From assembly GCA_047495785.1 (NCBI GenBank), contig JBLDXI010000013.1, positions 372,001 through 436,000 on the forward strand: 64,000 nt of DNA, given 5' to 3'. Position 1 is the stretch's first letter. Each line of letters opens with the position of its first letter. The translations under genes were made by a program, and so were the position numbers. Shown here in pieces: positions 10,590 to 21,917 of this stretch. The DNA comes from Lepidodermella squamata. Taxonomy: Eukaryota; Gastrotricha. Under the pieces are notes generated by a model. The model was not told the DNA's origin and made no database searches. It saw nothing but the letters and a program-made list of their open reading frames with translations.

Positions 10590-13182
10590 TTAATGGGGAT
10601 TGGATAATTTGAAATAAAATACACGTAATCTATAAACCTATCATCAACGAATCGTTGTTAAAAGCTGTGAATGATTTCAGTGCACAAAAGACATTTTGAA
10701 TTTTTTTGGCTACATGGAGACAAATTTAGCGCTTAATAACCATTACACCAATTGAAGATCGATCGGGCACGAGAAAAAAGCAACGCAAAGCACCTGGGAG
10801 CTAGAAAAAATTGGCACAGCGACAGTTACTAGGTGAAAGCCGTACGCTGGATCTGACAACATTTCGACAACATCAAGCCATCAAGATCAAATTTCTCCGA
10901 TAGGTCTTGGGACCAGGACCGGATCATTCATTGGGCAAGTGAGGCAGTGATTGCCTTGGGACCCGATTATTTTTGACACCTCGGATAAAAAACCACAGGG
11001 GCCCTTACTATTATGGGACCAGCGATTAACCAATGAGTCCTCATGTTTTTAAAGTTTGCCAACAAAATTCTGGTTTGTTTCAAGAAACAGATTATTCTGC
11101 GCTGCAGTGGCGGCAAGTGAGCGGCAAAACCGCGTTAATGCGAGCTATTTAGACCCGATCAGAAATTGGCCCTTAGTCAATATCTGGGATCACGATCCTG
11201 CAATACTTGGGACTAGAGGCCAAACCAATTTGCTTGCAGAATGTCCGCTATTTTAATACTTAGTTACTAACCTGCAAATTTGTTCCATTTTAATCAGCAT
11301 TCGGACCAGCCGCAATGTTATTCTGTGGGATTAAAATTTATGGGCGAAATATAATGGCCTAATTTCCGGATATTCCAGAAATGGTCGAGGAGTATACTTG
11401 CTTACACTTCGTTTTCGCTTTCTTTTTCGCAGAATTAGAATTATCAAGTTGTTACTGCTTCCTTCCAACTTAAAACCCACTGGTTTTCTGCAATTGCTTT
11501 GCGTTTCCATAAAACTCCAAAAATTTCTTGACTATTCAAACTAATAAATACTTTCAACAAGAAAACTAGCCTAATGCGGCCTAATTTGACGCATTTTTGC
11601 GCACGCGTAAAAAAATATAAAATTTTCCTAAAAAGTCCGAAGTCTTACCTAAGCAACTATGACGGCAATTATCTTCGCTCAGATGACGCGCAGATGACTG
11701 TTGATTCCACGCGCTGTCATCATCTGTCATCATCACCGCATTCCTACCGGTGAATTTGAAAAAATAGTTATACCAGCCCTCGAAATACATAAAAATCCAG
11801 CGCGAAATAAGTTTTTAATTCACTCTTGACGCCTGTCGTATGTGCCATTGACATCAAAGTGCAATTGTGCCAGTTATCATCGAAAAGTAGAAAATAATTG
11901 CTGACAGAAAAGCTGGTGTCAACATGGATTCAAGCATTGTATCGGTGTGATTGAGTAAAATTTTATTTTATATAATAAAATTAGGTGAAGCATCAAGAAT
12001 TGCACATGAACCTCGAGGCGAAAAAGGAAAACGATATTCTAAATTAGTGGATGTTGTAAGCATCTGTCATCCTGTGCTAGGTGGAGGATTCGTAGCTAGC
12101 AAGATTCCTAGGATTATCAACCCTATAAGAATTATTCCAATAAAGATTCCCAATATTATCAAGTCGTTGGTTGACAAGGTTGTCATTGCTGGTTTCTTTT
12201 TGGCAGAGTTCACGCAAGTTATTGTTTCAAACGTGAATTTCACACGAACACGCCTACACTTCTGCTTTCAGTGAATGCTCCGTGGCTCGTTCAGCCTTTG
12301 TTCGGCAGCTGCAGCAACTATGAAAGAAACGTTACATTTTAACGCACAAAAAGGTCTCATAGTAATTAGCTGTCTAAAAATGCTATACCTGTTACATGAT
12401 TTTGCGTATTCCACGCGCGTTAACTTACGCACCTATGATTTTTGTAGCTGACTCTCGAGTTGTGCTTGTGCGTGTGTGAGAAAATAGTAAATATTTCGTG
12501 GGAGAAAACAGTAAAAAGGAAATGCTACTAAGCGTTCATCACCGTGAACGGGGGTTGAATCATCTCGTCTCAGGTTTAAAACTGTTGAGATGTAACGCAA
12601 TAGCAGGCAATGGCGTAGTAAAATATACTACGATCGCTTCACTACGGCAAAATAATCCGATTAGTGACAAAATAACAAAAATTATGTATGTACTGCTTTT
12701 TCGTTTAAATGGCAACAATAATTCCAAGTTTTCTTTTATTGAAGCTATTGCTTGAAGTACATGGCATATAGGATGAGGCCCCTGCAGCGTCAATTTTATT
12801 TCAAAAATATAAGCTATACTTCGCACAACAGACCGTGATTTTTTTGGGATGTATAAAAAAAATCATCAGAAAAGTCGCAAGCTCCGCATCGGTGGGTTTT
12901 CTCTCCGTTCGAACAAAAGCGAGTTTAAACTTTGAAGTTGACATACACAACGATGCAGGCGGCGATAAATTTGAACATACTATAGTTGAAAATACAAAAC
13001 CGAGAGCGGCTGATGACGTACAAAACGATTATTGTGCCTTTTATGCTTTTCTTTTTTTGCCAGCAGTTGACAAGATGACGATGAAAAACGACGGTGAATC
13101 AGGCCATTTTTGTTCACAGCAACATGCAGCGTATAGAAAACCGACGAAACATTGAATAAGAAGCTAGCTGATGATTGGCCTT
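10590..13182. other. Intergenic region
   Basis: Several AT-rich open frames (for example 11951-12274, 12498-12755 and 12835-13155) lack plausible starts, splice partners or recognisable sequence. A short degenerate direct repeat, AAGATTCC followed by TTATCAA, occurs near 12099 and 12142. Nothing else stands out. Confidence 0.55.
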
Positions 13183-13704
13183 TCAATTGGCAAACTTGAA
13201 CGTGTCGTCGTACCGCGGCTGAGGCCTGCGGCCCTTGGTGGGAGCGCGCGCCGCTGTTGGTCGGCGGATGTGTTTCGTGTCATCGGGGAACCAAACGTAG
13301 ATGGGCTTTTTCTTGCCGTTTTTCTTCTGTTGCTGATGGGCCGACGAGCCGCCGATGAAAGCTGACACTGATCGCTTGCCGATGGGAAGTTCGTCAACGC
13401 GACGCATGCGATTCGCGAGAAGCCACTGGCCGATATCATCGCCATCGTCTTCGAGCATGAGATCGCGCCTTTTTCGCTTCAGCAACTCGTTGTCACCTTC
13501 CAGAGCATCGGCGAGCAAATCTCGAGCGCTATCATCGTCCATTTCGATCATCAAATCCCGCTTATGCCGCGATTCCTCATCCTGCGAAATAGCAATTACA
13601 GGTTATACACGTCTTAAAAACGGATAATAGCATACCTTAATCGGCGAAGCTTGGGTAACGGCTGCGAATAGCAGGGTGGCCAGTAAATAACCGAGTGAGA
13701 CCAT
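13183..13704 (-). CDS. Candidate neuropeptide/peptide-hormone precursor
   Basis: Two exons (13704-13636 and 13581-13183, 54-nt intron) encode 155 residues. Residues 1-19 form a signal peptide (hydrophobic core LLATLLFAAV, cleavage after TQA). The mature part is cut by basic sites: HKR at 29-31, KRKRR near 58-62, RR at 83-84 and GKR at 91-93. The segment VDELPI-G-KR (85-93) would yield a C-terminally amidated hexapeptide, or a longer amide of about 28 residues if RR is not used. The two preceding segments both begin DLM[IL]E after a basic site, suggesting an internal duplication. The C-terminal third is basic. A TATA box lies about 65 nt upstream of the ATG. The architecture is that of a prohormone, but I cannot assign a known peptide family. 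Confidence 0.7.
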
Positions 13705-16204
13705 TTTTCAATATTCAAGATACTAGGAGCTTGTAGTAAAAATTTCTATCGAGAAGAAAAATTTCTGTTTATAATTCGAAGGGATTGCGTGGGGATGAAG
13801 GGCGCCAGATGCGCAGATGGCACGCGCGGGGGGATTATTTTTTGCAATACGGCTGAAGAGCCATTGTCGCAGATGCCGTTGGAAATTATGGCTAATAAGT
13901 GCCGATAGCGTGGGTACTTATACCCCATTTTCGACATAAACACCGTACTCGGCGTTATCTCGACAATTCAAACAGCGAATATGAGAGGAAATTCGCCGGT
14001 GCGCCGATTTATATAGCAATTCAAGTACAAAGTTCAATGCGGTGTAACACCGAAAAATTTCCGTTCACCGCAGACGTCATATGCTCGACCGAATTTAATT
14101 AAAACAAAGTGACACGTGGTGAAGCTGCTAAAATGTAATGGGGGAGTCTAACATTGTTTCAGATAAACTTACTGTGTTAATTTAGTGGGTAATTAATTCG
14201 CCGCAAGATAAAGCGCGCCGCCGCCACCGCCGCCGACATCAAGGGAACCGGCATGCAAAAAAAACACACCGGTGTGCGAGCGGTTGTACCAAACTACGAG
14301 CATTTTTTTCATCGTGGAAAAATGCACTAGATAATGATGCGTGCGCAAACCGCACCCGAACGAAGAAAACAAAAGAGCCGGTTGAAAACAAGTCTGAGGA
14401 AAGGGGATCGGTGATAAGTATGTTGTTTTGAGAGGTGTTTATGCGGGAGAAATTCGTAACAGACAAATTCATAAAGCGAGTTATCTGTCGTGCAGCTACC
14501 ACAAGTTCGGCGTAAACGAAATTCGCACCCGTCACGGGAGGGTTAACCCCGCGACGGCTTATGAGTTATTCCGTAATACCGAAACCATCTCACGTTCGCA
14601 CTTGTTCCCGTGCGTTGGGCAAATCTGGGGCGAATGAGTCAGAATTTGACCCGGCACAAAAATGGTCAGAATGAAATTAAACTAAAATACCTACTGGATT
14701 AAACTTAATTCCATGTTTTAAATACATCCGTAGCGCACAACAGCTGTTGAGGTTCCCAGAGTTTGACGCACGAAAATCAACGACAACTCCTCAACGACAA
14801 CTTAGCGAAGTAGGAGTAGGAGGGACGTGCTGTTGGCGCGCCCATCATATTAAAAAATTTGCTCGATATGCTTTCATTTCAGCCAATGTGCTGGTGCTAC
14901 AACGGAGCGTGGTGGGCGCGCGGTATCAAAATGGCTTTTCTCAATGAAAAAGATAAAACGAATTGTGGGAGCAACCTGCCTCATAGTCTCAAGAGCTACA
15001 GGCAGTATGGATGAAAGCAAACCTCTTGACTGCGTTACAAGCGCGATAAACCAACCTACATGTTGGCGATTATTCATCAGATCATTCGACAAAGATGTGA
15101 ATCACACGGTTCGAAACGGGTCAAATTCGCCGCAAAGACGATAGCTTTGGCGCGTGTGTACAAATGATACTATTTGCTAAAAACTATAGACTGGTTGGAA
15201 GAGGGAAAAAACTATATTTTTAACATCGCATTTCGTTGCGTTCAATCTAATGTGCTGAGCTGATGAAAAACTGTGATAGAAAAATAGCGAAATATTGAAC
15301 ATTTACTGTAGTTTATTCTTGTTCAACCCGTTTACAAAAAAATCTAGAAAATTTAGCTATAGCAGTAAATGCTAAAAGTTCAGGAGAAATTTTGAAATTT
15401 TGGAAAAAAATGTTAAAATTCGATAAATCTTTCCGGTCTAAATTATTAAAGCATGAATTGTGTCTCGATGCCCCTCCAAATTAAGCCGGCCTGTAACGCA
15501 TACGTGACCGGTCATCAGCACTATCAGTCGCTCCTAATGTCGATGGAAATAGGCAACAACCGGTCCCAGCGCATTTTCCTTCCGCATTAATGACAATCGA
15601 TAGCCAGCTCATCGGCCCAGCGGAAATCTTCACCGATGAGGTGAGAGCGAGAGGGCCGGTTGCAATGAACCAAAAAACCTGGTGCTATAATGGAATGACT
15701 TGACTCTGACTGGCTATTTCCCGTGCTTTTGGCTGTCAATATTGTCACCATTATTGCTGCCTTTATACCGAAAAGTGGATTGTTTCAGACTCGACCGGGG
15801 TAGCCACCGGAGTTCTTAAACACTCAAAAGCATTATAGCACCGCGGAAATAAGTTTGAAATAAAATTTCATGTTGAAAAAGGGCGACCCGGAAGATGTAC
15901 AATGAAGGTGAACTGTGGCGATGTCGGCATGCGCTTAAAGTCGTTAAAACGTTATAACAAGAAGCCAGATCTGGCGAAAATAAAACTGACATCCATTTAT
16001 CTTTTTATTGAATTACACCGAAGATAATCATAGTTCGATACGGAAGTTTCTCATGAATTTTCTGGGTCAGACTAATGATGGCTTGAAACTATAATATCAT
16101 GGTTATCTCAGGTGATGTGGGTGATGCCTGGTATTAGTCCAAGTGCGCTCAACTAATTTCAAACCTCACCAGTCATGGAACCAAGGCTTGGGCGATATTC
16201 ATAA
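13705..16204. other. Intergenic region
   Basis: This is the 5' flank of the peptide precursor and the 3' flank of the next minus-strand gene. A GCC-rich patch occurs at about 14216-14237. Open frames at 14239-14637 and 14747-15144 on both strands show no family, splice or codon support. Confidence 0.55.
13768..13774 (-). promoter_or_regulatory. TATA box of the peptide precursor gene
   Basis: The minus strand reads TATAAAC about 65 nt upstream of the start codon, which would place transcription start near 13740. A tight TATA promoter suits a strongly cell-specific secretory gene, but this is motif evidence only. Confidence 0.4.
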
Positions 16205-17276
16205 TCAAAGATCTGATGTTGCATTGGCAGGTAAATTATTCCTGCTGCCATCATTATCAGCCGAATATGAAAAAGTGGGCGAAAAAACAGTCGCAGGTTG
16301 ATACATGTCGACCGGGGGCTTATCAGTAAATTGCACGAGATCATTGTCCAGGTTCATGGAACAATGCGACGGTTGGCTGTTCGCGTATAAATCTGCTTCA
16401 TTAGAAAAGCTTCTGCTGTTGTTCTTTGCCTCTTTATGACTGACTGATCCCAGCAAGCTAGCCATGAAGCTGTCACTTCTTATCGGACGGGCCGTAGGCA
16501 AATTTCGGGCAAACTTAGGCAAAAATTGAGGCCGATCAACGTGCGGATTCAGTAGAATGCTCGAATAATTCGACATCGGCAAGCAGTTCATGCGACGATG
16601 TCGTGGAACTGATGAAGATTTTATAGGATAACGAGACGAAGCGGTAGGGTTGGCCTGCCGATGAGAACTGTTATTGCGGTAACCTATGCCAAGAGAATTC
16701 CAAGGCGACGGACGGGTCTCAGGAAGACCTTTCCGCGGATATCTTGGTTGATCATCTCCATCAAACGTGCCGTAATTTAAATTTTCAGCTATCATGAAAT
16801 GTCCAACGTCCTCTCGGCTGCGAACACAGAAGCAATCGGCACATTTCCACAACACACCGATTAGAAGTGACAGTAATACGATCAGCAAGCAGCCGTAGCC
16901 AAAAATTTTCGACGGTGTTAAGTATCCCTCGACCAATAGAGACATCTGCAAATTAACAGGAGAAGTTAAGACATCTTACATCCTTATTCTCCCGTTATCA
17001 GGTTCTTTTCAAAAATGTAAAAATAAAAGAGTTTACATTAGTAGAAGATTCCACCATAAGACCATCCTCGCCTTTTGAGCCTTGCATTTTCAACGTCGGC
17101 CAGTATAGAGAAATGGCGCCGTCGACCACCGAAGGATGAAGACCGTTGAAGAAACTATCAGGTGGATGCACGCTCGGGGCATCTTTTGTTGAGTTGGTTT
17201 CGTAAGCCTGCCTCAAGGCTGATAACAGCTTCGCCAATACGGCCCGCTCGTCTTCTGATACTACAAGGCTATCCAT
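16205..17276 (-). CDS. Single-pass membrane protein, [WF]KxxDxxC family member A
   Basis: Two exons (17276-17037 and 16945-16205), joined in phase 0 just before the membrane span, give 326 residues. Residues 1-93 are soluble, with one N-x-S/T site at the splice junction. Residues 94-113 are a hydrophobic span ending in W. Immediately after it comes WKCADCFCVRSRED, with W113, K114, D117 and C120 matching the signature shared with the genes at 18.3 kb and 52.9 kb. The remaining 200 residues are a Ser/Pro/Asn-rich, basic, probably disordered tail. There is no signal peptide, so orientation is uncertain; positive charge after the span favours a cytoplasmic C-terminus. It is head-to-head with family member B, about 0.6-1.1 kb apart. 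I know no named family that fits. Confidence 0.75.
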
Positions 17277-17896
17277 ATGAAAACAGAAAATGCACTAGTA
17301 ATATATCGCTCGCAAAAATTGCAAAAATTTACTGCCGCAATGTGCATCATTTTTTAGATCTCTGAATTGATTTTTTTGAGATTGCGATCGATAGCTTAAC
17401 CGATCGGAAAATTGTAAGCAATATTCTCTGATATAATGACATGCAGATTTTTCGCACCATTGCAGATAAAAAATTACCATGTCTCAATGATGCGTCCTCA
17501 TTTCATTGATGGGGGGATTCAATATGATGCTGGTCAGCCGGCTAGGTGAGCATGTATCGTGTTTCGTAATTTCGCACAATTTTTACTGCACAGAGCTGTC
17601 AATCACAGCACGTGGTTTTTCCGCTCAGCGACTTGCCGTCGCACTACAGCCTGACAGTCACCTGTAAACTCTGATTGATCGCAATATAATTTTCTGCTTA
17701 TATAATTTTCCATAATTTTCGATTATTAGAGCTGTTTGTCGCACGTGAATTAGTGAATTATTGGGAGAACCGGTGCTTCGCCTGTGTTTTGCAGCATTCT
17801 CGCTCCGGCTGATAGACGTATCTGGCGGGTTTCGCATTATTCCATGTCGGTTTTTGTATAGCGGACTTTATGTACGTAATTAGTAATTACTGGCAA
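17277..17896. other. Divergent promoter region between family members A and B
   Basis: Two related membrane-protein genes start on opposite strands on either side of this segment. It is AT-rich and holds no coding exon. Shared regulation is possible but not shown. Confidence 0.4.
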
Positions 17897-20331
17897 ATGT
17901 CAGTTGAAGAACAAAAGGTGAGTTTTTCAGGAATAGAATTTTCAATAATCTATTTTACTGTACTGCGTTTCGTAGGATTCAGTGAATTTTTAGCAATTGG
18001 CCAAAATTAAGTTCCAAATTAAGTTTTCGATTCGTCTTCACCAAGGGTAGTTTTGCCAAGGCAGTCGATCAGCGACAAGTACATCCTTTACTTGGGTTCA
18101 CGGCTAGAGAAGAAATTTCTAATTTTTCAGCTGATAGAATCAAAGCTAATTTGTTGGCAAGGGCGGATTTGTTCTCCATAAACCGATTTTCCTCCCGCGC
18201 CTAAGAAACCAGAATTGTCTAGGAAATTTGCATTTTTCAATTAATTTGCATTTCTTTCCTCTTAGATTTTAGTTTATTTGATCATTGATTGACACCCAAA
18301 TTGCTTGTCTTTCGAGTTTTTTTGGCAGCAGAGCGGAAGAAAGATGTCAGCCCCCAATGATGTAGGGCTGATATTTCGCATTCTGCTCACTGCAATACAT
18401 TTTTGTTTCAACTGGGCCCGAATAACTTCGCCTGCGCCGATCAACCGCTCAAAAAGAAATACACTACCCGTTGCACCCAAGCAGTTAAAGACGGCGGGTG
18501 ACAACCACAGGGCGACCTTAACCACGACGGCTGTAAATTTGACACCGGTCGGTTCTACGACGGACTACGACAGCTACAGCGGGGAAGAAGATTACGAGGA
18601 CGAAGAGGACGAGGCGAGCGGATCGGGGTCCATGGCTGCCGACCTCATTGATGATCCCACCGTAATGAGTGCCGTAAGTCATTTTTATCACTTGGCAATT
18701 CGATTTATTATATGCTGGCCTTTAAATATATAATATGGATTTGGTTCATTCTTTTGTATGTACTTCTTTTGTCCTTCTAGATGATGAACGAAACAGCGTA
18801 CGACCCCTACTATCAAACTACGGTTGATGATGTGAGTAAATATTTCTGGAGCTTATTTTGCTTGATGGATGCTTATCTACCTGTCAACCCGCAATTTTGT
18901 AGAATTTCTCAGATCTTGTTTTTTCAATGGCTGGTCATTATTGAAGGATCCTGGAATTCGAAATGACAGTTAGCCCCAGAAAGCCTCAAAGAGACATCAC
19001 ACAGTGGAAATTTGAGCGTTAAAGTGGGGGCCTAGGCTATTTACATGTTGGATTTGCTGAGGTCAAGCCGGAATGTTTCTGGTGGCTGGTGCTGTGGAAT
19101 ACATGTAAAAACATTGCGTAATTTAGATTTATAGCGCGATAGCAGTCCAAGTTACTTTTATACAAAAATAACTGTAGCTAGCTCGAATAGAGCAATTTTT
19201 TTAATTTTTCAATTTTCGTCATTTTTTTTAGATTTTTATCACATTTATTTTTTGGGAGAAATTAACCTGTATTTATCCTCGCCCATATTATACCGTTGCA
19301 TGCATTCGGACAGAGATGGAGGAGAGAGGAATTTTTAAGACGGCCACGAAGAAGTTATCCATGTAGAGTTCTTTATCGCATGCAATTTTCACTTAAACTA
19401 TTTTTCCAATATATTTTTCATCTTTCAGGATTCTGCTCACCCTGGCAGAATAATCATGCACGCCAGTTTGTTGATCGTCGGCTTCTCAATCATCATCGCC
19501 ATTTTCTTCAAGGTGGTCGACTACATATGCACGCAGCGCGAGGCGATAGCTTACCAAAACAGTGTCAAACGAAAAGCCGCCATTAGTAAATTCGTCAACC
19601 GAAATTCCCCATCTGTGAACAAGGCGCGGTATTCATCGCAAACGCGCGGGGAGATTTTGCGCAAAAATCGCCGCCGAGCCTACGACGCAGACCTGCAAAA
19701 AACCATCCATCGCCGAGGCGATAATGATCGGCTTATGAACAACCAAGAGGCAACACTGTCGCCGTCTTTTCTTAGCATTGATCAGTACCTGGGCGAAGCA
19801 AGTGCCGGTGGGCGACCAAGCATCGGTAGCGACGGTTTGACGCCGCCGCCGAGGATTGAACCGGTTTGGCACCGATTGCTGGCTACTTCGAACATTATGC
19901 GCCAAACTGCTGTCAGACTTGCGACAGACGACAAAACAGCACCGTTACGTCAGCACCCAGCATCGACAGAAGGTGGTATATCGCTAGCGCCGGCACCAGC
20001 CGAGGGCGATTCACCGTGGGAAATTCACAACGTTCGTCACGCGGATGGGTCATCAGAATGCGCGCCCTCTTCGTCCGAGAACGAACTGGGCTCTATTTTT
20101 AGCGGCAAGCTACATCGATGGGTGGGCACTTCGAGCCATCGGCAGTCGTTGAAGCAAAGCCACGAGGCCCCAGTTTTCATCCCTATCGATGATAGCAGGC
20201 CAATTATTAGCAGTAGTGGCGTCGCTTCCGGCAGTACGGAAACGTTGGAACCGGCTCTTTTACCGACTGCGAGCAACCATGAAAACTCGTCAAATTATAC
20301 GCCTCGAACGCCGAGGGTGACGAGACTTTAG
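17897..20331 (+). CDS. Single-pass membrane protein, [WF]KxxDxxC family member B, possible proteoglycan
   Basis: Core exons are 18344-18673, 18781-18831 and 19429-20331 (427 residues from ATG 18344). An upstream 21-nt exon (17897-17917, reading MSVEEQK before a GTGAG donor) can be joined in frame at 18329, giving a longer N-terminus. Residues 9-22 from the 18344 start are hydrophobic and could act as a signal peptide. The ectodomain then becomes very acidic (DYDSYSGEEDYEDEEDEASG) with SG repeats that look like glycosaminoglycan attachment and Tyr-sulfation sites. The membrane span is 135-154, followed by FKVVDYICTQRE, which carries F-K-x-x-D-x-x-C. The long cytoplasmic-like tail is Ser/Pro/Arg-rich. 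The last intron falls in phase 0 just before the span, as in members A and C. Confidence 0.75.
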
Positions 20332-20377
20332 CGAACTAACATTAGGGCTTTCCAATTTATCACTAATTATGATATGA

Positions 20378-20383
20378 AATAAA
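20378..20383 (+). other. Polyadenylation signal AATAAA
   Basis: A canonical hexamer lies 46 nt after the stop codon of family member B. Confidence 0.5.
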
Positions 20384-20775
20384 AATCTCATTGCCGCTGA
20401 ACATGAGGAACACTTCATTTCCTTTCTTTACTCGGAATTTCTTAAAAGGCAAGTGGGCTGTGAACGGAAATTACGCTGCAGAAAACAAAGATGTTCACTT
20501 TTTGAACATTTCTTCTCCCTCGCGAGCAGTTTAAAACAACTTCCGGCCTTGTTTTCAGTAGAATGAAAAGCATGTTTGTCGAGAGAGGGCGGACGGCCAT
20601 TTCTCCGATCAACGCGCGACACGCAACGCGAAAATACTTTCGTCCCACTTTTTCGCTGTCAAACATATATACCTGCATGATTAGCTTGTTTATCGGAGAC
20701 TTCTCACGCAAAAATGCTTGAAGCGCGCTGCGCCTAGCCATCGCTCCGTTTATCACCGAATTCATTAGCGAAGAA

Positions 20776-21843
20776 ATGAATCGAATTATTATAGTCGCAT
20801 TATTTGCAGCGATAGGAGCGGCTAATGGAAGAGGCACGTGGCGTCCGAGCAACCAGCCAAGGGTAGTCAAGCTTCAACCGCGGTTCAACTCATCGCCTAG
20901 AATCGTAACTGTTTTCAGCAACAACAAAACGTTCACGTACCCTCCTCCGTGGGGTTATGACCTTAGCAATGGCCCTCAAAATTGGCAGAGCAAATATCCG
21001 AGCGGTTACGGGTTTGAACAATCGCCAGTAAATATCGTCGTTCGGAGCGCGTCTGTCGGTTACGATCGGCGTCTACTGCCGATCAAAGTCTTTTTCAACC
21101 GACCGATACAACATTACTTTATCAAAAATACCGGACATGGGTTCTCGGTCGAGCTCAGTAACTACAGCGACGCGTGTAAGTTCATGGGAAAACCTAGCCA
21201 ATCAGCTGTAAATTTTTATTTTTTAGTTGTTACCAACGGGCCGTTGACAGATCGTTATTTTCTCAATCGAATCGACTTTCATTGGGGAGTTGATGATGAA
21301 GCTGGAAGCGAACATCGCATTAACGGGCGCGCTTTCTCTGGCGAAATACAGCTAGTCCACTTCAACAAAGCTAGATACGCGACCTACGAACAAGCTTCGA
21401 AATTTGCCGACGGCCTTGCTATTGTTTCAGTTTTCCTAAAGGTAAGGAGTTTTAACAGGAAAAGTATAATATCTAACGAAACTTTTTCTCGGAAGGTTGG
21501 GGATGCGAAAAGCCGAGCGTTTGATACCATTGTAAGCATGTTGCAGCATATACCCAAAGTCGGGCAACAAGTGAAACCAACAGAGCTAATTTATCTAGCA
21601 GATTTAATTCCACGTGACACCGAACTGCACTACTGGATGTACTACGGCTCGCTAACTCAACCGCCGCTTACTGAAAGCGTTATTTGGATAGTGCTCCGCC
21701 AGCCGATCAGCATTCAGCCTCATCAGCTGCGTTACTTCCGCAATATTTGCCCATCAAATGTTCGCAACCCGCAGCCGCTCAACGACCGAGTTATTCGCGC
21801 TACTTTTCGCAAAGACGACGTCAAATCTTACAACCAACAATAG
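20776..21843 (+). CDS. Secreted alpha-carbonic anhydrase-related protein with altered zinc ligands
   Basis: Exons 20776-21175, 21227-21441 and 21496-21843 give 320 residues. The whole span is also open, because both introns (51 and 54 nt) are multiples of three without in-frame stops; alignment to the family shows they should be removed. Residues 1-18 form a signal peptide. Family blocks follow: WGYDLSNGPQNW, QSPVNI, NTGHGF (H121, the proton-shuttle position), GSEH, GSLTQPPL and the C-terminal [11 protein letters not shown]. The zinc triad H94/H96/H119 of human CA II reads D150, H152 and Q175 here. Enzyme activity is therefore doubtful, although engineered CA II variants with Asp or Gln at these places can still hold zinc weakly. 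It converges on the MATE gene, with 74 nt between stops. Confidence 0.9.
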   Translation: MNRIIIVALFAAIGAANGRGTWRPSNQPRVVKLQPRFNSSPRIVTVFSNNKTFTYPPPWGYDLSNGPQNWQSKYPSGYGFEQSPVNIVVRSASVGYDRRLLPIKVFFNRPIQHYFIKNTGHGFSVELSNYSDACKFMGKPSQSAVNFYFLVVTNGPLTDRYFLNRIDFHWGVDDEAGSEHRINGRAFSGEIQLVHFNKARYATYEQASKFADGLAIVSVFLKVRSFNRKSIISNETFSRKVGDAKSRAFDTIVSMLQHIPKVGQQVKPTELIYLADLIPRDTELHYWMYYGSLTQPPLTESVIWIVLRQPISIQPHQLRYFRNICPSNVRNPQPLNDRVIRATFRKDDVKSYNQQ

Positions 21844-21894
21844 TTTATTTTCTAGTAATCAATATAAGTCAATCATCATAAAATAAGTTCATAA

Positions 21895-21900
21895 AATAAA
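21895..21900 (+). other. Polyadenylation signal AATAAA
   Basis: This canonical hexamer, repeated in overlapping register just after it, lies 52 nt past the stop of the carbonic anhydrase-related gene. It lies within the 74-nt convergent gap before the MATE stop codon. Confidence 0.5.
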
Positions 21901-21917
21901 ATAAAATTCTTTGCTCA

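Noticed and set aside
11951-12274. 107-codon Ile-rich ORF
   Set aside because: It opens with TTG and not ATG, and its Ile/Pro phrases come from a short AT-rich direct repeat.
21442-21495. Reading the CA gene at 20776 as a single intronless 355-codon CDS
   Set aside because: Alignment to the CA family shows two insertions that begin GTAAG and end AG, exactly at introns used by the paralogues.
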